Of a stretch of DNA of 64,000 bases, positions 36,300 to 44,574 are shown one piece after another. The translations under genes and the position numbers were made by a program. A model generated the notes under the pieces. The model was not told the DNA's origin. It did no database searches and worked only from the letters and a program-made list of their open reading frames with translations. Location of the stretch: NCBI GenBank assembly GCA_016712225.1, contig JADJRL010000003.1, positions 4,663,501-4,727,500 of the forward strand. Direction: 5' to 3'. Source of the stretch: Candidatus Defluviibacterium haderslevense. Its GTDB lineage: Bacteria > Bacteroidota > Bacteroidia > Chitinophagales > Saprospiraceae. Every line of letters starts with the position of its first letter. The stretch's first letter is position 1.

Positions 36300-37364
36300 A
36301 TGAAATTTTTACAATTATTATTTACATTTTCCATCATTACCCAAAACCTATTTATACTAAAAGCTCAGGAAGCTGGAAAGGAAAAATATTATAAATTGGT
36401 TCAAATCTTACCTTCTACTAATTTTAGTTTAAATAAACTTTTGACAGTTGGCAAAAGTTCAACTGATATTCCTCTTACAATTCCAAGAAATACTGTAAAG
36501 TGGGTTTATACTCTTAGTTCTGACAAAATTGAACAAAAGACACAATCAAATTTACTTGTTGAAATGTCGAAATTATTTTCAAAAGGCATTTATTCCGGAT
36601 TTGTAAAATCCCTTACGGCACCATCTGGTGTCATTGTCTGTAATATAAACATAATGGATGGAGGTTATCTTTCAGTCGGTTCCAGATCCATGTTGACTTC
36701 TGGAATTGTTGAAGTTATTCCGAATTTTTCAAATCAAATTATCACTTTGGAAAATCCAAATTTTAATGAATCTATTAAAGTCCAAATAGAGGCAGTTGCA
36801 ATTGTCTTTGATAAGGAACAGTACAATAAAGATCAATTAGACGATGGGATAAAATCTTTATCTAATGCATTGTCAGATATTTCGGAAGCTTCAAAAAAGG
36901 CAAAGGAAGAGAAACAAAAAAAAGAGATAGCTGATTCAAAAAGCTATTTCGAACTTGCACAATTAAAAATGGAAAAGGAAGACTATAAGTCCGCAATAAA
37001 TATTTACCTTGAATTAGCAAAAAGTACTAAATATTATGATTATATTGCATATCAGGGTCTAGGAACTGCATATCGGTATATTGGTGAATATGATAAGGCA
37101 ATTAGTGCTTATCAAAAATCAATCAAGGAAAATAAAGACAATGAACTATATAAAACTAGAGTCTATAGTGGAATGGGATTAACTTATTTATTAAATAATG
37201 ATGAAAATAATGCAAATAAATTTTATGCTGAGGCTATTAGTCATTGTAAAGGTGAAAATGCCTTAATTGAGAAAAAAGCAATGATTTTGGCAATTGAAAA
37301 AGCAAGATTAAAAAATACTCTTATCGCAGGTTCTGATGATATTATTCAGTTGTTAAGTAAGTAA
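36300..37364 (+). CDS. Secreted TPR protein
   Basis: From the ATG at 36300 the protein has 354 residues with a signal peptide (about 1-24, FLQLLFTFSIITQNLFILKA). A strand-rich N-terminal part follows (about 25-180). A charged coil (about 200-222) leads into three tetratricopeptide repeats (about 225-330, for example SAINIYLELAKSTKYYDYIA and KAISAYQKSIKENKDNELYK). The longer frame from 36264 would hide the signal peptide. It ends exactly one base before the next gene's ATG, so the two are coupled. TPRs point to protein binding. Confidence 0.7.
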   Translation: MKFLQLLFTFSIITQNLFILKAQEAGKEKYYKLVQILPSTNFSLNKLLTVGKSSTDIPLTIPRNTVKWVYTLSSDKIEQKTQSNLLVEMSKLFSKGIYSGFVKSLTAPSGVIVCNINIMDGGYLSVGSRSMLTSGIVEVIPNFSNQIITLENPNFNESIKVQIEAVAIVFDKEQYNKDQLDDGIKSLSNALSDISEASKKAKEEKQKKEIADSKSYFELAQLKMEKEDYKSAINIYLELAKSTKYYDYIAYQGLGTAYRYIGEYDKAISAYQKSIKENKDNELYKTRVYSGMGLTYLLNNDENNANKFYAEAISHCKGENALIEKKAMILAIEKARLKNTLIAGSDDIIQLLSK

Positions 37365-39146
37365 ATGATAATAGGCAGCGCGGCTATCATTAATCAATTC
37401 TTAGAATTTGAGCTTGTCTTTCCAAATGAAATAAGGCAAGAACCTGCCTACTATTTAAAAGGTGGAAACAAAGAAGTAATACTTAGAGCAGCTTCACATT
37501 TTCTTGGATTTAAACCCAAAAATTCAATTTATCACAATCATATTGAATTACTAAATAAGTTTTTCCATGCACAAAATAGAAAATTTGGTGACAATTTAAG
37601 TATTATTATTCAAAAAATTGAAAGCCAACAGAAAATTAATAATAATTTCAATCATAAAGTATTAATAATTAACAATTGGTCAAGTCTAACATTATTTGAG
37701 ACTTTCTTTCAATTGGATATAGGTGAAATTACGCAGACACCAATTGAATTTGAAATTAACTTAATGAAAGCATATCTTTCGATTAATTCTATATTTACAA
37801 AAAATCAATCTCTCGCTGAGGAGTCAACTGAAGAATTAGATAAAGAAATTAGATATCCTATTTACAATTTTTGTTCGCAATATCCAATTTATGACAAAGT
37901 AGATTATGACCTAAAGCTACTTTTTTTTACTCAATTAATTAAAGCGTACTATTTTTTCCAATATTTTGAAAATGAAATAAATTTCAAATATCTTTATGAC
38001 AGTTTTCTTGCTAATTTTAAATGCGAAAACCCCAAATCATATTTAAACAAAATTGTTTTGTTAATTTTAACTCTATTAAAAGCGGACAAAGAAGCACATT
38101 GTGATATTAATATTCCAAGAGATGAACATTTTGAAATTAATTGCTCTTTTCTAAAAAAGTTATGTTTATCTGAAGATAATAGAATGAATGATGAAGACTT
38201 TATTGCTTTACGAAGCAATCCAATGTATGAACTTTCAAATGGCATTTATAGAGTTATTTTTAATCTATTTTTAGTCGAAAAAATATTCAAGGGACTCTAT
38301 TTTCAATTAAGAGATATTAATAGAAAAATGTTAGATTCTATTAAAATCAGTGACAACAAATTAAAAGGAATTTATTGCAATGAATTTTCAGAAAAATATT
38401 TACTTTATAAAATACTTGATATTATTTATGCTAGCGAAAATAGAATTATTAAGTTTTCTGGGAAATATTTTAGTGATAATAGAATAGACGGAGGGCCAGA
38501 TTACTATATTAGAATTGGAAATAACTTACTACTTTTTGAATCAAAAGATTTTTTAATTAAAGCTAGTATTAAACAATCCTTTGACTATGACAAGTATTAC
38601 TATGAATTTGAAAGGACTTTAATAAAAGAAGAAATAAAGCCTGGAAAAGTAAAAAGAGGTGCAGTCATGCAACTTTCTTATTTTATACGAAAGGTATTAA
38701 AAAGGGAATTTATTGATGACACAAATTATCAATATAAGAAATTAAATATTTATCCAATATTAATAACACATGATTCTCAATATGATACTCCAGGATTTAA
38801 TTTCATGGTGAATGATTGGTTTACTGATGAGAAAATTACTCTAAATGACGAGGGATATTATATTAATAAAATTAAGCCCTTAGTTGTAATTAATATAGAT
38901 ACGCTTATTCATCATCAAGAAATACTTTCCCACGAATATCCATTACATATTATTTTAGATAAATATAACTCTGAGGTATTATTAAAAAAAGCGAATTTAA
39001 AATATAATAAACATTATGAATATATAATGGATTCATGTCAATCCTTTTCAATGTTTATTGATAACTTTTTAGGTAATTTAAATTTAAGAAGACCGCCAAA
39101 AATTCTTTATGAAATTTCACCTGCTATTTTTGAAAATAGTAATTAA
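37365..39146 (+). CDS. Protein with PD-(D/E)XK nuclease-like core, 593 residues
   Basis: The stretch GGPDYYIRIGNNLLLFESKD has D379 and E392-S-K394 with the spacing of a PD-(D/E)XK nuclease, followed by a helix. The first 350 residues are helical and unrecognised, apart from runs such as FNHKVLIINNWSSLTLFETF. There is no signal peptide, so its TPR neighbour and this protein may not share a compartment. The ATG follows the TPR stop with no gap. Large proteins of this type on mobile elements often act in restriction or defence. The nuclease call is moderate and the role is open. Confidence 0.6.
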   Translation: MIIGSAAIINQFLEFELVFPNEIRQEPAYYLKGGNKEVILRAASHFLGFKPKNSIYHNHIELLNKFFHAQNRKFGDNLSIIIQKIESQQKINNNFNHKVLIINNWSSLTLFETFFQLDIGEITQTPIEFEINLMKAYLSINSIFTKNQSLAEESTEELDKEIRYPIYNFCSQYPIYDKVDYDLKLLFFTQLIKAYYFFQYFENEINFKYLYDSFLANFKCENPKSYLNKIVLLILTLLKADKEAHCDINIPRDEHFEINCSFLKKLCLSEDNRMNDEDFIALRSNPMYELSNGIYRVIFNLFLVEKIFKGLYFQLRDINRKMLDSIKISDNKLKGIYCNEFSEKYLLYKILDIIYASENRIIKFSGKYFSDNRIDGGPDYYIRIGNNLLLFESKDFLIKASIKQSFDYDKYYYEFERTLIKEEIKPGKVKRGAVMQLSYFIRKVLKREFIDDTNYQYKKLNIYPILITHDSQYDTPGFNFMVNDWFTDEKITLNDEGYYINKIKPLVVINIDTLIHHQEILSHEYPLHIILDKYNSEVLLKKANLKYNKHYEYIMDSCQSFSMFIDNFLGNLNLRRPPKILYEISPAIFENSN

Positions 39147-39147
39147 G

Positions 39148-39270
39148 CTAGAATTTTAATAGAGCATCAAGTGCTTCTTCTGTTTCTTGGTTTATAAAAT
39201 TAGATTGATAACTAATAGTTGTCGTTGTTGATGAATGCCGATAAAACTTTTGAAGCATTTGAATCTTACA
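39148..39270 (-). pseudogene. Decayed C-terminal tail of a tyrosine integrase
   Basis: The minus strand reads KIQMLQKFYRHSSTTTTISY, then QSNFINQETEEALDALLKF and a TAG at 39148. This is the last box of a tyrosine recombinase, with the catalytic Tyr in TISYQ, but no catalytic domain precedes it. It begins two bases from the stop of the nuclease-like gene. A related tail lies at 41048. Confidence 0.65.
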
Positions 39271-39318
39271 AAAAAAATACCCAAAGCAGTGTCTGATCTA
39301 TTTATAATTGTATTATCA

Positions 39319-39445
39319 TTTCATGATATTTACCGACCACATCGTTCTCAAAGGAATCCAAATATATTTGAGTTGTTTTCTGTTGTATGCCCAAGTGATT
39401 CACTTATTACTGAAATTGATGTTCCAATCTTTAGCACTTGTGGTA
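39319..39445 (-). pseudogene. Decayed copy of the resident integrase 3' end
   Basis: By alignment of the DNA, this segment follows 41884-42010, the 3' end of the integrase gene at 41867. Shared words include TCATGATATTTA and CAAGTGATTCACTTATTACT. The frame still reads ISVISESLGHTTENNSNIFG on the minus strand. It lies inside the 5' extension of the hypothetical frame below, which shows that the extension is not coding. Confidence 0.75.
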
Positions 39446-39525
39446 ATTCAATGCGCTCTACTGACATAATGGCAGATGGCGAGTTTTTGGCATTCACTTT
39501 GAGTACATGTTTATTAAATAAAATT

Positions 39526-39948
39526 ATGAAGGATTCTATCAAAACCAAATTAAATGAAGCACTAAAAAATGAAATAAAGGCCTATCTCCAAGAAAATCAA
39601 TTTTTAGATACTGTATTTGAAAAGGGTCAATTTTATGAATGGTCAGGAAAACCAAAAAAACCATCAGAAATGAACATTGATTTTAATTACGATTATCTGT
39701 CAATAAGAGATCCACATTGGGAAAATATCGTCCCAAATGAATATAAAACAAATTATTGTGCATGGACAATCCCATTAGCCACAAAAAATTTATTAAAATT
39801 ACATCAAATTCATACGCAACTTTGGAATATCAACTTTGAAGGTACTACTGGAGAAATAAAATTTAATGTCAAATACGATCAAAATACTGGGGATCCAATA
39901 ATTGATCTCATTAAGGCTGATCTGAACACAGAATTCAAGCGAGTTTGA
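39526..39948 (+). CDS. Hypothetical protein, 140 residues
   Basis: The frame is open from 39235, but everything before about 39470 is old integrase DNA on the other strand. I therefore chose the ATG at 39526 (an ATG at 39469 is possible). The product starts MKDSIKTKLNEALKNEIKAY and contains YDYLSIRDPHWENIV and YCAWTIPLATKNLLKLHQIH. No family is recognised. It may be a gene fused at its front to integrase debris. Confidence 0.45.
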   Translation: MKDSIKTKLNEALKNEIKAYLQENQFLDTVFEKGQFYEWSGKPKKPSEMNIDFNYDYLSIRDPHWENIVPNEYKTNYCAWTIPLATKNLLKLHQIHTQLWNINFEGTTGEIKFNVKYDQNTGDPIIDLIKADLNTEFKRV

Positions 39949-39989
39949 TTAATAGCAAAAATTCTATAAAATTCTAAATTTATAAAAAA

Positions 39990-41036
39990 TTAGTTTTTTA
40001 TATGACATTCCGCCAAATTGTATTTAACCTTTAAATCATAACTGAATCCATCTAAGTCAGGAAAAATACTCTCATGCCTAATTCCTGAAAAATATAGCTC
40101 TCGCAATACTCTCTCAGACACTTTCTTAGAAAGAGTAAATTTTAATAATTGGTCATCTGTTTCATTTAATAATTCTTCAAATGGTATAAATGGGTTCGTA
40201 TGTATTGAAAATAAACCAAATTGGCCTGAAATTCTATTTGATATACTTGGTGGATAAAACAATCCGCAAGAATCATATTCATAGGGATTCTTAATCTTCT
40301 CTATGTCAATATTATTACAGGTATGCCATGCATAAACCGCAGTGCCATTCTTATCTTTTGGTAAAATAATTCCTTGATTATTTAACTTTGGCATCGTAGC
40401 AAAATAAAGAGCAATTAAAGGACTTGATGTCCAGTCAAGCAATCTAGTTGGCAGTCCATGATGTTGAGCCAAGGCTAACCACTCCCAATCATTATTGGGA
40501 CACAAATTTATTCCTGATCTACTTCGTAATTTGAATCTATCAATTATTTCTTTCTCATAATTAGATGAGTCTAAAATCTCCTTATCTACTCTTCCAATTG
40601 CTGGAATTAGTTTGTAATTTTTAGAATCCGTGACTCCTCGAAAAACATAATGTCCACAAGTTAAGCTCTTAGAATTAATCTTTTTAATATAATCAGCGAG
40701 CGATTTAATTTCTATAGATTTTATTTTCTTATCTACTTTAACTTTCTTTTCAAATATATACACCTCATATCTACTTCTCCCTTCTAATCTAACAACATTA
40801 ACTAAATAATCATTAAGATAATCACAATTTTTATTGAAATAATTTTCAGCATTTTTAAAATCTAAGCATTCTTCATTTGTTAAAGGCAATTCCTTAACGT
40901 AAGGTTTTTTTTGACTAGACAAATTATTAGATACTTTTAAATAACAAATTGGAAAATTCTCTATTTCGTTCTTTAGTGTTTGTTTAACATAAGCAAGAGC
41001 GGAAGTCTTAATTAATTTACTGTTGATTTCTGACAT
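39990..41036 (-). CDS. FRG-domain protein
   Basis: The 348-residue protein has an FRG domain in its second half. GHYVFRGVTDSKNYKLIPAI lies at about 122-141, then LALAQHHGLPTRLLDWTSSP, then ALYFAT. FRG proteins are named for the Phe-Arg-Gly core and are common on mobile elements and near defence genes; their activity is poorly known. The first 100 residues are a separate domain that resembles the whole 106-residue protein at 41385. There is no signal peptide, so it should be cytosolic. Confidence 0.8.
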   Translation of the reverse strand: MSEINSKLIKTSALAYVKQTLKNEIENFPICYLKVSNNLSSQKKPYVKELPLTNEECLDFKNAENYFNKNCDYLNDYLVNVVRLEGRSRYEVYIFEKKVKVDKKIKSIEIKSLADYIKKINSKSLTCGHYVFRGVTDSKNYKLIPAIGRVDKEILDSSNYEKEIIDRFKLRSRSGINLCPNNDWEWLALAQHHGLPTRLLDWTSSPLIALYFATMPKLNNQGIILPKDKNGTAVYAWHTCNNIDIEKIKNPYEYDSCGLFYPPSISNRISGQFGLFSIHTNPFIPFEELLNETDDQLLKFTLSKKVSERVLRELYFSGIRHESIFPDLDGFSYDLKVKYNLAECHIKN

Positions 41037-41384
41037 GGATATTTTATTTAGTATTTAAGAACACTTTCTAACGCAACATCCTTATCCTTATTAATAAAAT
41101 TATCTTGGTAACCAATTATTGTTAGGATGAATGTATGAAGTTTAAGTTTTTGAAGCATTTGAAATGGAAACTTATCAACTGACAGATTCCCAGAAGTATG
41201 GCTTTCAATATGCATGATTAGATTTTAATAAAACCCAAAATTTCAGTTAATTTTTGAAATAACTCATAAACCATAATTTGAAATTTAACATGAACAATAA
41301 AAATCGCTACATGTTATTCAAAGTCTAATATTTAAATTTATCCATTTTATATCTAAGTCTATTAATTTCAAATTCAAATTTAGT
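41037..41384. other. Intergenic region containing a decayed integrase tail
   Basis: About 350 bases between the FRG gene and its small relative. The left part is the integrase remnant listed separately (41048-41166). The remainder shows no plausible frame. A hairpin-like ATCCC-GAC / GTC-GGGAT lies at the very end of the next gene (near 41393-41411). Confidence 0.4.
41048..41166 (-). pseudogene. Second decayed integrase tail
   Basis: The minus strand reads PFQMLQKLKLHTFILTIIGY, then QDNFINKDKDVALESVLKY and a stop at 41048. It parallels the tail at 39148 (QMLQK, NFIN, AL, L-K-aromatic-stop), but RHSS is lost and the catalytic region is missing. With the other two remnants it marks repeated integrase turnover here. 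Confidence 0.55.
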
Positions 41385-41705
41385 TCAATTAATCCCAGAC
41401 TTGTCGGGATAATCTCCCAATATAAAGATGTCCAGATTTGACCCTTCTCCACCGTAAACAACAAGAACTAAATATTCTTTTTCAAAATCGCATTGGTTAA
41501 AAAAATATTCTTCAATCTTACTTAAATCCAAGGATTCTAAAGTACTTAACTCCATCTCTTTTACTACAACTAGTCTGTCTGGATGTGTGTCATCCATAAA
41601 TACTCTTAAAGGGTATTGTGATAAATTAGAATTTTTTAAATCCTTGTTCACCAATATATATTCTTTAGCTAATTTCACAATCAAATCATGATTTAATTTA
41701 TTCAT
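41385..41705 (-). CDS. Small relative of the FRG protein N-domain
   Basis: The 106-residue protein aligns by eye with residues 1-100 of the FRG protein at 39990. Shared points are L-I-x-x-x-A-x-x-Y, then VVKEMELSTLESLDLSKIEE against VKELPLTNEECLDFKNAEN. Then comes YFFNQCDFEKEYLVLVV against YFNKNCDYLNDYLVNVV, and an I-F end. It has no FRG domain. It could be an inhibitor or partner using the same fold, or a remnant. It lies on the same strand upstream of the FRG gene. Confidence 0.5.
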   Translation of the reverse strand: MNKLNHDLIVKLAKEYILVNKDLKNSNLSQYPLRVFMDDTHPDRLVVVKEMELSTLESLDLSKIEEYFFNQCDFEKEYLVLVVYGGEGSNLDIFILGDYPDKSGIN

Positions 41706-41866
41706 ATGGCAAGATTCCTTTGTTGATTTTGAATATAGAATATTTAATAGAAATGCAAATTTAAGAATTAATCTTGATTATATTGAATTGAATTTAAAAG
41801 TATCTAGTTAGTTTTAATACTGAATAATTTTAAATTTTTAAGTAGTTGAATCCTAATTACATAAAT

Positions 41867-43081
41867 TTATAGGTCAATTACCAATTCATGATATTTATCA
41901 ACTACATCGTTTTCAAAGGAATCCAAATAAATTTGAGTGGTTTTCTCTGTTGCATGACCAAGTGATTCACTTATTACTGAAATAGGCACTCCAAGCTTTT
42001 TAGCACTTGTTGCATATGAATGCCTTGCTACATAACTTGAGATCGAAGATTCAATTTCACATATTTTTCCTATTTCTTTTAGGCTTTTATTATATCGTCT
42101 AAGTTCATCACTTATTTGTTTAAGTTGAATTTTTGGATCAGATGACTTTACAACATTCAATATAAATTCGTTCTCTGTCTTTCCATTTCTATATTTGTCT
42201 ATAATCTCATTAAGTGGTTTTGAAAGTGGTATAGAATGAAGTTTTCCAGTCTTTTGTCTTTTATATTCAATCCTGTCTTGAATAATGTTATTTCCTTTCA
42301 GCATGGCTATATCAACAAAGGAAGCTCCCATCAAATAGAAACTAATTAAAAAATAGTCTTTTGCTCTAGTTTGCCTCTGAGTTTGAGGTTGGAATTGTAG
42401 TATTTTAATTAAATCTTCTCTAGTTATAGCTCTTTTCCGAGTTTCTTGTCCTTTAATGGTATATTCCTTAAACGGATAATTCTCAGCTGACAATCTCTTT
42501 TGCTTGATTGCTAAATTAAGCAATGCTCTTAGGGTTCTTAAATTGACACTTAGACCATTTAAACTATTTCCTTTTGATAAATACCATGCTTCATATTTTT
42601 TAAGCCAAGTAAAGGTTATTTGCTTGAGCGGAAAATCTTTGCCATTAATAAAATTTGAGATACTTCTATAAGTTAAATCATAGACTCTTGCATTGCCAAA
42701 TCTCTTGGCTTTTTCTAATTCATTAATGATATTTTTAAAATACTCTAAGGTCATTAATTCAGTTCTGACATCTAATAATCTAATTTTAATATCCCCTATT
42801 GACATATTTTCCAACACACCTTCTTCTTTCAATGCTAACAACTTGGTTAAATATTTACTTTTTTCCTTTAGGAGCCAATTATTATATCGGTTAATGTGAT
42901 CAAAGTCTGTACAAGAGTTTTTTACACATTGGAGCTTTGCGTTCCAATCCTTTTCTAAGAGACTTTGATTTAAAGATAAACGAATAGAACTTCTTTTCAC
43001 CACAATCAATAGCTTTAATGGATATCTACCATCACTCTTAATATTTCGCTTGTCTAATTCTACTTTGACTGATAAAGCCAT
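41867..43081 (-). CDS. Tyrosine integrase next to a tRNA-Pro attachment site
   Basis: From the ATG at 43081 the protein has 404 residues. An arm-binding N-terminal part (about 1-90: SVKVELDKRNIKSDGRYPLK) leads into a SAM-like core-binding domain (about 100-190). The catalytic domain keeps R (MLKGNNIIQD region onward), HxxR-type YVARHSYATSAKKLG, and the final Tyr in TQIYLDSFEND. This is the usual Bacteroidota element integrase of about 400 residues. Its start is about 145 bases from the tRNA-Pro 3' half at 43225, so tRNA-Pro is its likely target. The frame upstream to 43123 is an unlikely extension. Confidence 0.88.
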   Translation of the reverse strand: MALSVKVELDKRNIKSDGRYPLKLLIVVKRSSIRLSLNQSLLEKDWNAKLQCVKNSCTDFDHINRYNNWLLKEKSKYLTKLLALKEEGVLENMSIGDIKIRLLDVRTELMTLEYFKNIINELEKAKRFGNARVYDLTYRSISNFINGKDFPLKQITFTWLKKYEAWYLSKGNSLNGLSVNLRTLRALLNLAIKQKRLSAENYPFKEYTIKGQETRKRAITREDLIKILQFQPQTQRQTRAKDYFLISFYLMGASFVDIAMLKGNNIIQDRIEYKRQKTGKLHSIPLSKPLNEIIDKYRNGKTENEFILNVVKSSDPKIQLKQISDELRRYNKSLKEIGKICEIESSISSYVARHSYATSAKKLGVPISVISESLGHATEKTTQIYLDSFENDVVDKYHELVIDL

Positions 43082-43224
43082 ATTGATTGTATTTAAAATT
43101 TGCCAGCGATTTGCCAGCACCATTTGTATTAATATGTAAAGATATGAATTGATTTTAATATTTTTATGCTGATTTACAATACTTTATATAATTATAAATA
43201 CACATAAATCCATAAATTTCACGC

Positions 43225-43266
43225 TTTGGGAGCAGGGGGTCGAGAGTTCGAATCCCTCCGCCCCGA
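43225..43266 (+). other. 3' half of tRNA-Pro(TGG): attachment-site remnant
   Basis: The sequence begins in the anticodon loop (CTTTGGGAG, anticodon TGG). It goes on through the T-arm (GAGAGTTCGAATCCCTC), the acceptor strand (CGCCCCG) and the discriminator A at 43266. No acceptor 5' strand or D-arm precedes it, so it is not a working gene. A tRNA 3' half next to an integrase gene is the usual scar of integration. The other half should lie at the far end of the element, outside this window. Confidence 0.75.
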
Positions 43267-43277
43267 CTGAAAATCAA

Positions 43278-43315
43278 GGAGTTATGAATTCATTTTCATA
43301 GCTCCTTTTTTTTTT
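43278..43315 (+). terminator. Intrinsic terminator of the first array unit
   Basis: GGAGTTATGAA (43278-43288) pairs with TTCATAGCTCC (43295-43305), with one G-T pair and a 6-base loop. Ten T follow. It would be the original terminator of the tRNA-Pro gene. Copies or variants of it close every later unit of the array. Confidence 0.8.
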
Positions 43316-44574
43316 GAATACTATTTATTTTCAACTAATAATTTCAATATACTTTGGCTTGAGAGTTCGAATGCCGACGCTTCGATCGGCATGCAGACCA
43401 TCTTTTGATGCGTCTGCATCCCTCCGCCCCGACTGAAAATCAAGGAGTTATGAATTCATTTTCATAGCTCCTTTTTTTTTGAATACTATTTATTTTCAAC
43501 TAATAATTTCAATATACTTTGGCTTGAGAGTTCGAATGCCGACGCTGCGGTCGGCATGCAGACCACCTTTTTTGGTGCGTCTGCATCCCTCCGCCCCGAC
43601 TGATTGTTTAGGAGTTATAATGAAAATTATAACTCCTTTTTTTTTAGTCTTAAATTCATTTATAATATGTTATCTGTCGCGAGTTCCTCGGAATTGTCAA
43701 GAGTTCGAATGCCGATGCTTCGATCGGCATGCAGACCACCTTTTTAGGTGCGTCTGCATCCCTCCGCCCCGACTGAAAATCAAGGAGTTATGAATTAGTT
43801 TTCATAGCTCCTTTTTTATTTGAATACAATTCAATTCCAACATGATTCTATACGTATTGTCAAGTGTTCGAATGCCGACGCTGCGGTCGGCATGCAGACC
43901 ACCTTTTTTGGTGCGTCTGCATCTCTCCGCCCCGACTGATTGTTAAGGAGTTATAATGAAAATTATAACTCTTTTTTTTTTGGCCTTAAATTCATTTTAC
44001 AATATTTAAACTATACCGATTTCATTGGTATCGTCAAGAGTTCGAATGCCGACGCTTCGGTCGCCATGCAGACCACCTTTTATGGTGCGTCTGCATCCCT
44101 CCGCCCCGACTGAAAATCAAGGAGTTATGAATTAATTTTCATAGCTCCTTTTTTATTTGAATACAATGGGATTCCAGTTAGTTATTTCTTTTTAATTACG
44201 ATTATGAGTTCGAATGCCGATGCTTCGATCGGCATGCAGACCACCTTTTTAGGTGCGTTGTCATGCCAACGCCTCACTCACAATGAAGCCTCCGGAGTTT
44301 TAAAGCAAATACCATAGAAAATTTGAAAAAACATTTCCAACTCATATCAAACGGGCTCAAATTACCCCAAGACTTTCCGATATGTATAATGAAATCACCT
44401 AATCAGAAAAAAAGCTATAAAATACAAACTACTCAAACAATGCGTGATTCAGGAATTGTTATTCGGCAAAACAAGGTTGATAGGAAGTGTAAATAAAAAT
44501 TATCTTATTAGCAGATAATACATAAAGTGCAATTATAAATATTTATATTTGCAGAAGATATAAGCATAAAGTAA

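Larger units (their letters stand above)
43225..44280 (+). repeat. Tandem array of tRNA 3' fragments, hairpin inserts and terminators
   Basis: The word GTTCGAAT recurs at 43246, 43365, 43530, 43703, 43866, 44040 and 44208, with spacings of 119, 165, 173, 163, 174 and 168. In six copies a 47-base insert with two hairpins (GCCGA...TCGGC and ATGCAGAC...GTCTGCAT) sits between the T-loop and CCCTCCGCCCCGACTGA. After each full unit comes an intrinsic terminator of type A (GGAGTTATGAA stem) or type B (GGAGTTATAA stem). The order is A, A, B, A, B, A. The last copy is cut after the insert. No protein is encoded. Confidence 0.9.

Noticed and set aside
39235..39525. Long N-terminal extension of the hypothetical protein ending at 39948
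   Set aside because: This part is the antisense of integrase remnants, so it is not original coding sequence.
43479..43793. 104-residue coding frame in the array
   Set aside because: It runs through two repeat units and their terminators; its product repeats the translated tRNA fragment (CRP, RVCIPP-like), so it is a repeat artefact.
43225..44280. CRISPR array
   Set aside because: Repeat units are about 168 bases with a tRNA part and a terminator, the intervals are not uniform unique spacers, and no cas gene is near.
43225..44280. Functional tRNA genes in the array
   Set aside because: No unit has a D-arm or acceptor 5' strand, and six have 47 bases inserted in the T-arm.
43225..44280. Integron-like cassette array
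   Set aside because: The units contain no reading frames between the repeated sites and no IntI-type integrase is visible; the neighbouring integrase is of the element type.
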